A DNA stretch of 62,030 bases from Streptomyces misionensis (GCF_007896895.1 NZ_VOGW01000185.1:48637-110666), one strand, 5' to 3'. Numbered from the stretch's first letter, positions 17,986 through 25,122 are shown. A program made the numbers and translations. The notes: generated by a model not told the origin, from the sequence alone.

Positions 17986-18513
17986 TCAGCCGGGGACCGG
18001 TTCGATGGGGCCGATCCGGTAGAGCACCTCGTCGTGGTGTGCCTCGGGGAAGAGGGAGGCCGGGAACAGCACTTCGGTGTGCACGGGGGCCTGGTACCGC
18101 TTGGCGCACTTCTTCAGCACCATGATGATGGCCTTGTTGTCGGCCGACACGGTCGCCTCGATGTAGCGCGCGCCCTGGGCGACCGCGCGCTCGGCCGCCC
18201 GCTCGAAGAGCTGCACCCCGAGCATCGGAATGCCGTGCCGGGGCCTGGCGGCCTCCTGCCAGACCAGATAGGTGTCGGGCTGCTCGGGGCGGAAGTAGCC
18301 GGTCAGCATGCCGACGATCTCGTCGCCGAGGGATGCCACGAGGGAGGTCTCGGCGAAGTCGCGGCACCACAAGGCGTAGTAGTACGGGCTGTTGTCGTCG
18401 AGTTCGTCGGACTCGTGCACCATCTGCCACATGGCCTGGGCGTCCTCGGCACGCGGCGGGCGGTACTCGGGGCGGACTCGGGTCGCGGTGGAGCCGGACG
18501 CCGGCGCGGTCAT
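17986..18513 (-). CDS. EctA-like GNAT (diaminobutyrate acetyltransferase homologue) with an altered CoA loop
   Basis: A 175-residue GNAT clearly related to L-2,4-diaminobutyrate N-gamma-acetyltransferase. The substrate-side block [16 protein letters not shown] (38-53), [16 protein letters not shown] (71-86) and the C-terminal [22 protein letters not shown] match EctA. The acetyl-CoA pyrophosphate loop, normally R/QxxGxG/A, instead reads [13 protein letters not shown] (87-99), with an extra residue and a proline at the last small-residue position. The usual NxAS of the next helix is NKAI. The acyl donor may therefore not be ordinary acetyl-CoA; with an ACP encoded in the same operon, an acyl-ACP donor is a reasonable guess. 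Last gene of the operon; its ATG overlaps the ectC stop by 4 bp and GAGGAGG precedes it. Confidence 0.85.
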   Translation of the reverse strand: MTAPASGSTATRVRPEYRPPRAEDAQAMWQMVHESDELDDNSPYYYALWCRDFAETSLVASLGDEIVGMLTGYFRPEQPDTYLVWQEAARPRHGIPMLGVQLFERAAERAVAQGARYIEATVSADNKAIIMVLKKCAKRYQAPVHTEVLFPASLFPEAHHDEVLYRIGPIEPVPG

Positions 18514-18914
18514 GCGGTGGCCTCCTCGGTGAGCAGCGGGTAGACGCCGTTCTCGTCGTGGTCCTCGCGGCCGGTGACCGGCGGGTTGAACACACAGACG
18601 AAGCGGGAGTCCACCTTCGGGCGCAGCGTGTGCTTCTCGTGCCCGTCCAGCAGGTACATGGTGCCGGGTGTGATGAGGTGCTTCTCGCCGGTCTCCTCAT
18701 TGGTGAGTTCGGTCTCGCCCTCGACGCACAGCACGGCTTCGATGTGGTTGGCGTACCACATGGTCGTCTCGGTGCCGGCGTAGACGGTCGTCTCGTGCAG
18801 GGAGAAGCCGACTCCCTCGCGAGCCAGCACGATCCGCTTGCTCTCCCATGTGCCGGAGCGGGACTTGACGTGCCGGTCGGTGCCTTCGACGTCCTGGAAC
18901 GAACGGACGATCAT
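18510..18914 (-). CDS. ectC: Ectoine synthase
   Basis: A 134-residue cupin that follows canonical EctC along its full length: [18 protein letters not shown] near the N-terminus, [35 protein letters not shown] and the C-terminal [14 protein letters not shown]. The metal ligands known for EctC correspond to Glu59, Tyr87 and His95, and the substrate-site Glu117 and His119 are also present, so the enzyme looks active. EctC closes N-gamma-acetyl-diaminobutyrate to the tetrahydropyrimidine ring of ectoine by loss of water. The operon lacks ectB (aminotransferase) and ectD (hydroxylase). It starts 25 bp after the ACP gene behind AAAGGAAAG. Confidence 0.95.
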   Translation of the reverse strand: MIVRSFQDVEGTDRHVKSRSGTWESKRIVLAREGVGFSLHETTVYAGTETTMWYANHIEAVLCVEGETELTNEETGEKHLITPGTMYLLDGHEKHTLRPKVDSRFVCVFNPPVTGREDHDENGVYPLLTEEATA

Positions 18915-18939
18915 GTGCGACTTTCCTTTCCGGGGGAGT

Positions 18940-19209
18940 TCAGGCCGCGCTGCGGGTCTCGAGCTGGGCGATGGCGAAGTCGGTGAAGGTGTCGACCGTC
19001 TCGAAGTCGTCGGCCTCGAGTTCCTCGGGGTCGACCTCGAGGCCGAGGGAGTCCTCCAGTTCCATCAGCATCTCCAGCATCGTGGTCGAGTCCAGGTGGA
19101 GATCGTCGAAGAGCCTGGTCTGTCCGGAGAGTCCGGTGACCGGCCTCTCCAGCACGCTGCTCAGCGCGGTCTCCATGGCGGCGGTCACGTCGGTGCGCTT
19201 GAGGGTCAT
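18940..19209 (-). CDS. Stand-alone acyl (aminoacyl) carrier protein
   Basis: An 89-residue acidic four-helix carrier protein. The phosphopantetheine site is Ser41 in [14 protein letters not shown]. An arm presented by this serine would hold an acyl or aminoacyl thioester for the neighbouring enzymes. The ATG overlaps the ligase stop by 4 bp, with AAGGAG eight bases upstream, so translation is coupled. The ligase upstream is the presumed loading enzyme and the AcpS two genes earlier the presumed activating enzyme. It resembles the carrier proteins paired with BtrK/VinO-type decarboxylases rather than primary fatty-acid ACP, judged by context. Confidence 0.92.
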   Translation of the reverse strand: MTLKRTDVTAAMETALSSVLERPVTGLSGQTRLFDDLHLDSTTMLEMLMELEDSLGLEVDPEELEADDFETVDTFTDFAIAQLETRSAA

Positions 19210-20729
19210 CGTGCGTGCTCCTTTCGCAGGGGTGCGGGGTCCTGAACGAGATCGGTCAGGGCCTGCCGGTCGACTTTGCCGTTGTTGTTGGTGGGCAGTG
19301 CGGGGACCGGGACGCAGCGGCGGGGGATCTTGTGGTCCTCGATCAGGCCGCGCATCCGGGCCAGCACGTCGGGTCCGTCCAACTCGGTCACCGCGGCCAG
19401 GACCGCGGTCTTCCCGGTCCTGGGGCCGGGCGGCAGCACGGCCGCGGAGGACACGCCTTCGACGCGGCGGGCGGCGGCCTCCACCTCGGTGGCGCTGACG
19501 CGGAAACCGCGTTCCTTGTAGAGGTCGTCGCGGCGGCCGGAGAAGTAGAGGTAGCCGTCGTCGTCCATCCAGCCGTAGTCGCCGGTCCGCAGTTCCGGGA
19601 AGAGGCCGTCCCGCCGGTGGAAGCGCTCGGCGGTCAGCTCCGGACGGCGCCAGTAGCCGGCCATGACGTGCGGGCCGCGGACGACGAACTGGCCGACCTC
19701 TCCGGCCGGCAGCCGCTCGCCGTCGTCGTCGACGGTGAAGACCTCGGTGCCGGGAAGCGCACGTCCGGACGCGCCGGGCCGCAGGAGGTCTCCGTCCGGG
19801 GGCATGATCGTGGCCCGCTTGCATTCGGTGAGTCCGTACATCAGCTGCACGGACAGGCCGGGTATCGCCTCGCGCAGGTCGGCGATGGTCCGCTCGGACA
19901 GGGCCGCCCCCGTGTTGGTCACCAGACGCAGCTTGGGCTTGTTCTTCGCCCGCCGCACCAGCCAGGCCAGGCGGTCGGAGACGGAGGGAACGGCGGCGAG
20001 CACGGTCGCCTCGCTCTCCTGGAGGGCGCGCAGCAGCGGCGGTCCGGCCTCCGCGACGTCGCCCACGCGCAACTGCGCACCGGCCAGGAACGTCAGGAAC
20101 AGCTGGTAGAGGCCGTAGTCGAAGGACAGCGGCAGGGGGCTGAAGACGATGTCGTCCGCGCGGTAGCCCAGACAGTCCTGGATGGCGCGTGCGGCGAAGA
20201 GCATCTGCTGGTGGGTGCTGACCACGGCCTTGGGCAGCGACGTGGTGCCCGAGGTGTAGATCAGGCACGCCCCGTCGACTCCGAGCGGAGCGGGCGTCGA
20301 TCGCCCGTCGGCGTCCGGACCCGGCTCGGGAGCGTGGCGCAACTCCCTGGAGGAGATGACGCGTACACCATGCGCCTGCGCGGTGGTGGACACACCGGGG
20401 TCGTCCGTCACGATCGCGGTCGGCTCACAGTCACCCAGGACGTGTTCGAGCGGGCGGTCCCGAACGTCCTGGTGCAGGACGCTGAACATCGCGCCCGCAC
20501 GGGAGGCGGCGTGCACGGCGACCGCGACGGTGATGGCGTCGGGCGAGGAGACGACGACTCGGTCACCGCGGCGGACACCGTACGCCCGCAGCAGGTGCGC
20601 GGCTCGGCGGGAGGCGAGCGCCAACTCCCCGTAGGAGACGGCGTCCGTCCCGGTGCTCAGGACACGCCGGTCACTGTGTACGGCGGCGGCGTCGTCGAGC
20701 AGGGAATGGAGGGTGAGGGGCTGGGTCAC
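19206..20729 (-). CDS. AMP-forming acyl/aminoacyl-ACP ligase, exosortase-associated-ligase type
   Basis: A 507-residue adenylate-forming enzyme. Core motifs: phosphate loop YTSGTTSLPK (158-167; the usual final Gly of TSGTTG is Ser), PLPLSFDYGLYQ (198-209), MYGLTECKRAT (297-307), RTGDYG (381-386), the hinge GRRDDLYKERGFR (398-410) and catalytic Lys485 in NNNGKVDRQ. The PLSFDYGLYQ and GLTEC blocks are those of the ligase family annotated with exosortase A systems, which pairs with a PLP decarboxylase and an ACP as here. No exosortase is nearby. It probably activates a carboxylic or amino acid and loads the ACP. The GTG start overlaps the lyase stop by 4 bp; GGGAGG precedes it. Confidence 0.88.
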   Translation of the reverse strand: MTQPLTLHSLLDDAAAVHSDRRVLSTGTDAVSYGELALASRRAAHLLRAYGVRRGDRVVVSSPDAITVAVAVHAASRAGAMFSVLHQDVRDRPLEHVLGDCEPTAIVTDDPGVSTTAQAHGVRVISSRELRHAPEPGPDADGRSTPAPLGVDGACLIYTSGTTSLPKAVVSTHQQMLFAARAIQDCLGYRADDIVFSPLPLSFDYGLYQLFLTFLAGAQLRVGDVAEAGPPLLRALQESEATVLAAVPSVSDRLAWLVRRAKNKPKLRLVTNTGAALSERTIADLREAIPGLSVQLMYGLTECKRATIMPPDGDLLRPGASGRALPGTEVFTVDDDGERLPAGEVGQFVVRGPHVMAGYWRRPELTAERFHRRDGLFPELRTGDYGWMDDDGYLYFSGRRDDLYKERGFRVSATEVEAAARRVEGVSSAAVLPPGPRTGKTAVLAAVTELDGPDVLARMRGLIEDHKIPRRCVPVPALPTNNNGKVDRQALTDLVQDPAPLRKEHAR

Positions 20730-21211
20730 TGGCGTCCTCCCATCGGTACGGCTTCCTTCTCGCCGGGGCGCCGGACGCTGCCGGCCGGTCCGGTGCGCTT
20801 CGGTTTGGGGACGACGGTCACCGCGTTCGCCGTGCAGACGACGACCGGTTCGGCGAGCACCTGTGCCGCGCTGGTGCTCGTGTCGGGGGAGGCGATGACC
20901 TTCCGGGCCTCCAGGGCGACGAAGCGGCGCAGTCTGGTGCTGCGGGTGAGCCTGGCGGTGGCCTCGATGTAGTCGCCAGGACGGACGGGTGCCGTGAAGC
21001 GGATGTCGGAGTACGCGGAGAGCAGTCCCTCGTCGCCGTCGGTGCGGATGGTGACTTCGGTGACGAGGTCGCCGAACAGGCGCAGCAGCCTTGCGCCGTC
21101 GACGAGTCCACCTCCGTAGTGGGCCTCTTCCTGACCGATTCTGATGCGCAGCCGGGCTGTGACGGTGTGCGCGTCACCTTCGGCGGAGCCTTCAGAAGTG
21201 GTCATGATCAT
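20726..21211 (-). CDS. Hotdog-fold beta-aminoacyl thioester ammonia-lyase-like protein
   Basis: A 161-residue protein that matches the beta-alanyl-CoA / 3-aminobutyryl-CoA ammonia lyases known from amino-acid-fermenting clostridia. The block HYGGGLVDGARLLRLFGDLV (31-50), the TDGDEGLLSAY segment (57-67) and FTAPVRPGDYIEA (72-84) are the family signature. Those enzymes reversibly remove ammonia from a beta-aminoacyl thioester to give an enoyl thioester. In this operon the substrate could be the product of the decarboxylase held on the ACP. The C-terminal 25 residues are a basic, Pro-rich tail. I chose the ATG at 21211, behind AAGAAGGG; an ATG two codons later is also possible. The lyase direction is an inference from family chemistry. 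Confidence 0.8.
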   Translation of the reverse strand: MIMTTSEGSAEGDAHTVTARLRIRIGQEEAHYGGGLVDGARLLRLFGDLVTEVTIRTDGDEGLLSAYSDIRFTAPVRPGDYIEATARLTRSTRLRRFVALEARKVIASPDTSTSAAQVLAEPVVVCTANAVTVVPKPKRTGPAGSVRRPGEKEAVPMGGRQ

Positions 21212-21275
21212 GCCATCCCTTCTTCCGTTGCCGTGGGCGCCGACGAGCGTGCCGACGGGCTGACGGGCGCGTCCT

Positions 21276-21662
21276 TCATTCGGGCCGCACGAGCAGGGCC
21301 GCGGCGGCGACCACGGACTCCTTGTGCGTGATCGAGACGCGCACGGTCTGCCGCGCCGCGACCCGGGCAGCCTCCCCGCGCAGTTCGACGCTCGGGGACC
21401 CGTCCGCGGCACGCTCGACGCGGATGTTCCGCGGGGCGATTCCCTGCAACAGCCCCCTGCCCAGCGCCTTGAGGACGGCCTCCTTGGCGGCGAAGCGACC
21501 GGCCAGGTACTCCAGCCGCCTGACGCCCTGGAGAGCCCGTGCCTGCTCGATCTCCTCCGGCGCGTAGCAGTAGCGCAGGAACCAGCCGCGCGTCAGGAGC
21601 CTCTTCAGTTCGTCGCGGTCGAGGACGTCCAGACCGACTCCTACGGGCCGACCGGATGTCAC
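21276..21662 (-). CDS. acpS: Holo-[acyl-carrier-protein] synthase (AcpS-type phosphopantetheinyl transferase)
   Basis: A 128-residue AcpS. Visible signatures are VGVGLDVLDRDEL (metal-binding Asp), the central LEYLAGRFAAKEAVLKALG and the C-terminal VSITHKES. It transfers 4'-phosphopantetheine from CoA to a carrier serine, and the obvious partner is the ACP encoded two genes downstream. This copy is embedded in the operon, so it is likely dedicated to it rather than the housekeeping enzyme, which should be elsewhere in the genome. The GTG start overlaps the decarboxylase stop by 4 bp. Confidence 0.93.
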   Translation of the reverse strand: MTSGRPVGVGLDVLDRDELKRLLTRGWFLRYCYAPEEIEQARALQGVRRLEYLAGRFAAKEAVLKALGRGLLQGIAPRNIRVERAADGSPSVELRGEAARVAARQTVRVSITHKESVVAAAALLVRPE

Positions 21663-23122
21663 GAGGCGTCCTCGAAGACCGCCAGCCGCTGCCGGGACAG
21701 CAGTTCCTCGGGCGTGTCCCGCTCACGCACCAGGGTCACCTGTCCGTCGTGCACGAAGACCTCCGCGGGATAGCCGTGACCGAGGAACAGCCCGGGCGAG
21801 GCGGTGGGGCCGTAGGCGCCGGACCGCTCGATGCCGAGGAGGTCACCGGGCCGGACCTCGGGAAGCCTGACCTTCTTCACGAGGGTGTCGTTCGGTGTGC
21901 ACAGCGGACCGGTGACGGTGTAGGTGCCGGTGGGCTCGGCCGAGGGGCTGCCCAGGTGGACGACGGGGAAGTTCCGTTTCACGAAACTCCCGATGCCCAC
22001 TGCGGCCATATGGTGATTGGTGCCGCCGTCCGCCACGACGAACAACTCCCCCATCGACTCCTTCACATAGACGGCCCGTGTCACATAGAGGCCGGCGTCG
22101 GCCGCGAGGAACCGGCCCAGCTCCATGATGATCCGGCAGGACGGATGCCGGGCACGGAAATCGTCCACCGGACCCCGCATACCCTTGCCGAGCTCCGCCG
22201 TGTCGAGGTCCGACTCGTTCTCGAAGTAGGCCACACCCAGACCGCCTCCGAAATCCACGAAGGAAAGGTCCACACCCAACTCCGTGGCGAGGTCTTCCGC
22301 CATCCGGAGAATGCTCTCCGTGTTAGCGACGACGTCCCGGTGATCGAGGAAACGCGTTCCCATATAGGCATGGAAACCCTTCACCTCGACGTGCTCCAAG
22401 GCGTCGAGCAAGGGCCGCGCCCGACGGACTTCCTCCTCGTCCACACCGAACTGCCGCGGCTTTCCTCCCATCGACAGCCCGGACCCCTTGCTGTGGAAGC
22501 TCGGGTTGACCCGCAACACCGCGGGGAACGGGGTGGCCCCCCGTGCGGCCGCGACCTCGTCCAGGAGCCGGAGTTCGGCGAGCGACTCGCAGACCACGGC
22601 GGAGATGCCGGCCGAGACACACGCCTCGAGGTCGGCCCGGCTCTTTCCCGGCCCGAGGAAGATGATGTCCGCCGGGTCCACCCCGGCCCGCACGGCGGTC
22701 ATCAGTTCCGTCAGCGACGACACCTCCGCGCCCGCACCCTGGGCCCCGAGGAAGCCACACACGCTGATGTTCGGATTCGCTTTCAGTGAATAGAGAACCT
22801 CCACGCCGTCCGGTAACGCCGCCGAAATCCTTCGAAACGTCTCGCGGAGAACGTGCGCGTCGTAGATGAACAGAGGTGTTCCGAACTCGTCCACGATGTC
22901 TTCGACCGGAAGCCCCTGAATGCGCGCCTTCGGATTTTCGGGCAAGTGCCCCTCCCGCTGTATCGGCTTGCCGTTCCAAAAACCGTAGGCGAGGAGCCGA
23001 GGGGCGTCATATCGCGCACCGGGGAATCGGCCAACTCGGGACGGCGTGCGGCGGGTGAAGGACGGCCGTGTATCCCCGAGCTTCTCGGCGTCATGCACCA
23101 TCGGCCGGAAGTTGTGACCCAC
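21659..23122 (-). CDS. Fold-type III PLP decarboxylase, BtrK/VinO-like (carrier-protein-bound amino acid decarboxylase)
   Basis: The first gene of the operon. The LysA-like barrel and beta domains are complete: Schiff-base lysine in YSLKANPN (Lys114), PLP-phosphate GGGLG (292-296), VVADGGTNHHM (362-372), the active-site cysteine in GPLCTPND (Cys408) and SGAYGPTASPGLFLGH (434-449). CTPxD and the DGGxxHH block are those of butirosin BtrK and the exosortase-associated decarboxylases, not the CESGD of true diaminopimelate decarboxylase, so an ACP-tethered substrate is expected. From the GTG at 23122 it is 487 aa. A TTG at 22945, with GGGAGGGG just upstream, would give 428 aa, the BtrK length, and may be the real start. 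GC is visibly lower in this gene's 5' half. Confidence 0.85.
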   Translation of the reverse strand: MGHNFRPMVHDAEKLGDTRPSFTRRTPSRVGRFPGARYDAPRLLAYGFWNGKPIQREGHLPENPKARIQGLPVEDIVDEFGTPLFIYDAHVLRETFRRISAALPDGVEVLYSLKANPNISVCGFLGAQGAGAEVSSLTELMTAVRAGVDPADIIFLGPGKSRADLEACVSAGISAVVCESLAELRLLDEVAAARGATPFPAVLRVNPSFHSKGSGLSMGGKPRQFGVDEEEVRRARPLLDALEHVEVKGFHAYMGTRFLDHRDVVANTESILRMAEDLATELGVDLSFVDFGGGLGVAYFENESDLDTAELGKGMRGPVDDFRARHPSCRIIMELGRFLAADAGLYVTRAVYVKESMGELFVVADGGTNHHMAAVGIGSFVKRNFPVVHLGSPSAEPTGTYTVTGPLCTPNDTLVKKVRLPEVRPGDLLGIERSGAYGPTASPGLFLGHGYPAEVFVHDGQVTLVRERDTPEELLSRQRLAVFEDAS

Positions 23123-23413
23123 ACCATATGGCGCGCGGCCACCTTCCCGACCAAAGACTTAAAAAGGGTCATACGGGCATACGGTGGCAAGTACACGACA
23201 GGCCGGACCGAAGCGTGGCCGGAAGTCATCGAAGCCCAGGCGGACTCACCGCCGTACCGGCATACGGGTGTGAGGTCCGGGGCATGGGGCGGCGCAAGGA
23301 CCTCGGCCGCCCGGACGGCGCGGGTCAGGGTGCGGCGTGAGGGCCCAGGGAGCGGCCGATGGCCGCTCCGCGGGCCGATCCGCCGCAGAAGTGCGGCAAG
23401 CGCACGTGAGTGA
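23123..23413. promoter_or_regulatory. Low-GC intergenic region, presumed promoter of the ectoine-like operon
   Basis: About 290 bp (470 bp if the decarboxylase starts at 22945) between divergent genes. The part at 23120-23220 is AT-richer than its surroundings (35 of 60 bases are G or C at 23161-23220) and contains a run AAAGACTTAAAAAGGG. As this is the only sizeable gap upstream of the operon, its promoter should be here. I could not assign -35/-10 boxes with confidence and see no operator palindrome. Confidence 0.45.
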
Positions 23414-24184
23414 ATGGCCCCCATGGGCGAACTCAGGGGCTTCACAGGGGAGTACGACGGCGAGCGGCTCAGCGGGGTGTGCGGCGGGCCCGGCGGGCGG
23501 GCGACGGCGGTACTGCTGCACGGCGCGGGCAACGGCAGCAAGGAGCGGCTGCTGCCGCTGGCGGCCGAGTTCGCCGCCGCGGGCTGTCACGCGCTGGCGT
23601 TCGACTTCTCGGGCCACGGCGAGAGCAGCGGCGCGCTCGCGGAGTTGAGCCTGCGGCGCCGGTTCGAGCAGGCGGTGGCGGTGATCGACGCGCACGCGCC
23701 GGCGGCCGATCCGCTGCTGCTGGTGGGCTTCAGCATGAGCGGGCAGACGGTCGCCGACCTGGTGCGCCACTACGGCGGCCGGGTGGCGGGGCTCGCCCTG
23801 TGCGCACCCGCCGTCTACGCGCCGGACGCCTGGGAGCTGCCCTTCGGGGACGGCCGGGGCCGGTTCACCGAGATCCTGCGCACCCCGGACAGCTGGCGGG
23901 ACTCCCCCGCGCTGGAGGTGTACCGGGCGTACACGGGCCGGGCGGTGCTGGCCGTGCCCGGCACCGACACGGTCATCCCGGCCGCCGTGACCCGGGCGCT
24001 GCACGACGCGCTGTCCACGCGCGCCGATCACACCCGGCTCGAACTCCCGGACGCGGACCACAAGCTGGGCCTGTGGTTCCGCGAGCACGGGCGGGACCGG
24101 CGGCGGCTGGTGAGCGCGCTGCTGACGGCGCCGGGCGGCCCGGCCGGCGAGCCGCCCGGCGCCGTCGCGGATCAGCGGTTGTAG
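23414..24184 (+). CDS. Alpha/beta hydrolase
   Basis: A 256-residue serine hydrolase-type protein. The oxyanion-hole segment is VLLHGAGNGSKER, the strand-turn AFDFSGHGESSG follows, and the nucleophile elbow is GFSMSGQ (serine in the first position of the SxSG core). Acid and histidine are probably the Asp of PGTDTVIP and the His of LPDADHKLG. The substrate is unknown. ATGs at 23414 and 23423 are both possible. Its 3' end overlaps the convergent next gene by 13 bp. It is unlikely to belong to the minus-strand operon. Confidence 0.82.
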   Translation: MAPMGELRGFTGEYDGERLSGVCGGPGGRATAVLLHGAGNGSKERLLPLAAEFAAAGCHALAFDFSGHGESSGALAELSLRRRFEQAVAVIDAHAPAADPLLLVGFSMSGQTVADLVRHYGGRVAGLALCAPAVYAPDAWELPFGDGRGRFTEILRTPDSWRDSPALEVYRAYTGRAVLAVPGTDTVIPAAVTRALHDALSTRADHTRLELPDADHKLGLWFREHGRDRRRLVSALLTAPGGPAGEPPGAVADQRL

Positions 24185-24486
24185 CGCATGAACGCCCGCA
24201 CCATGTGGCACGTGATGTCGGACGGCGGGCGCATGCCGATCTCCTCGGCGGTGGCGCGGATGGTGTCGTTGCCCGCCTGGTCCGGCAGGTAGGTCCCGGA
24301 GTCGAGCAGGGCGATGGCCAGGCGCATGGCCTTCAGGCGCCGGTTGTGCGTGACGTACCACTCCCGGGGCCGACCGGCCGGCAGGGGCCGCTTCGTCATG
24401 GGCTCGTACGGCGAGTCGAACAGCACGGGACGCTTGGCGGTGGACTGGGTCGGCGACGGCTTCGGCTGCAGGGCGGCGGCGGGCAC
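24172..24486 (-). CDS. Conserved Streptomyces hypothetical protein
   Basis: A 104-residue basic soluble protein with a core EWYVTHNRRLKAMRLAIALLD followed by GTYLPDQAGNDTIRATAEEIG and a short C-terminal HMVRAFMRYNR. It seems to be a small helical protein conserved in Streptomyces; I know no function for it. The start is decided by the ribosome site: AGGAGG lies directly against an ATG at 24492 (no spacer) but six bases before the GTG at 24486, so GTG is preferred. Confidence 0.65.
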   Translation of the reverse strand: MPAAALQPKPSPTQSTAKRPVLFDSPYEPMTKRPLPAGRPREWYVTHNRRLKAMRLAIALLDSGTYLPDQAGNDTIRATAEEIGMRPPSDITCHMVRAFMRYNR

Positions 24487-24650
24487 GGGCATCCTCCTGA
24501 CGCGATCAGGGCACCGGCCGGCGAGCCCGGCGGCACCCTCGAACACTGCTTCCATTCTACGGCGGGCCACTGACAAAAGCCCCTGGCCACAAGGGCTTTC
24601 GGGGCCCCCGGGGCGCGGGTGGCGGACGGGTTCTCGCGTACCGTGGGGGC

Positions 24651-25025
24651 ATGGAGATCTGGATCAATCCGGCCTGTTCGAAGTGCCGCAGCGCGCTCGG
24701 CACGCTCGACGCCGAGGGGGTCGAGTACACCGTGCGCCGCTATCTGGAGGATGTGCCGAGCGAGGACGAGATCAGGGCGGTGCTCGGGCGGCTGGGCCTG
24801 GAGCCCTGGGACATCACGCGGACCCAGGAGGCGGTCGCCAAGGAGCTCGGGCTCAAGGAGTGGGCGCGGGACGAGGGGTCCCGGGACCGCTGGGTCAAGG
24901 CGCTCGCCGAGCACCCGAAGCTGATCCAGCGGCCCATCATCACCGCCGACGACGGCACCACCCTGGTGGCCCGCACCGACGAGGCCGTCCAGGAGGCCAT
25001 CACCCGCGAACGGGGTTCGTCCTGA
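24651..25025 (+). CDS. ArsC/Spx-family thioredoxin-fold protein (arsenate reductase-like)
   Basis: A 124-residue ArsC-family protein. The N-terminal redox or binding motif is NPACSKCRSALG (CxxC), followed by the EYTVRRYLEDVPSEDEI and GLEPWDITRTQE segments, and the RPIITADD strand typical of the family. Classical ArsC has a single catalytic cysteine and a three-arginine sandwich; the CxxC here is as in Spx/YffB-type relatives, so arsenate reduction is not assured. It lies upstream of a broken hydrolase gene and glnII. Confidence 0.85.
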   Translation: MEIWINPACSKCRSALGTLDAEGVEYTVRRYLEDVPSEDEIRAVLGRLGLEPWDITRTQEAVAKELGLKEWARDEGSRDRWVKALAEHPKLIQRPIITADDGTTLVARTDEAVQEAITRERGSS

Positions 25026-25122
25026 TCGACCGGACACCCCGGGCCGCCGGCGAGCCGCCCGGCCACAACGGTCTGATCGGGGCCCGCCGTACCGGCCCGC
25101 CCCGATCAGCCGGACACCCCGG
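25026..25122. repeat. Short direct repeats and an inverted repeat at the end of the broken hydrolase
   Basis: CCGGACACCCCGGGC occurs just after the ArsC-like stop (about 25029-25043) and again at the truncated end of the hydrolase remnant (about 25108-25122). Between them GATCGGGGC and GCCCCGATC form an inverted repeat (about 25076-25107). The arrangement fits a deletion between short repeats. Confidence 0.4.

Noticed and set aside
19206..20729. NRPS adenylation domain
   Set aside because: No fused carrier or condensation domain, and the motifs fit the exosortase-associated ligase family better.
17986..23122. Simple reading of the operon as a normal ectoine locus
   Set aside because: ectB and ectD are missing, and the ligase, ACP, AcpS, decarboxylase and lyase are not part of ectABCD operons.
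21659..23122. Diaminopimelate decarboxylase (lysA) for lysine synthesis
   Set aside because: The active-site block is CTPND and the DGG..HH and SGAYGxxASP motifs are those of BtrK-type enzymes. A housekeeping lysA would not be coupled to an ACP operon.
24172..24492. ATG at 24492 as start of the small hypothetical protein
   Set aside because: The AGGAGG abuts this ATG without a spacer; the GTG six bases on has normal spacing.
24651..25025. Arsenate reductase in an arsenic-resistance operon
   Set aside because: No arsenic regulator or pump is adjacent, and the CxxC motif is of the Spx/YffB type.
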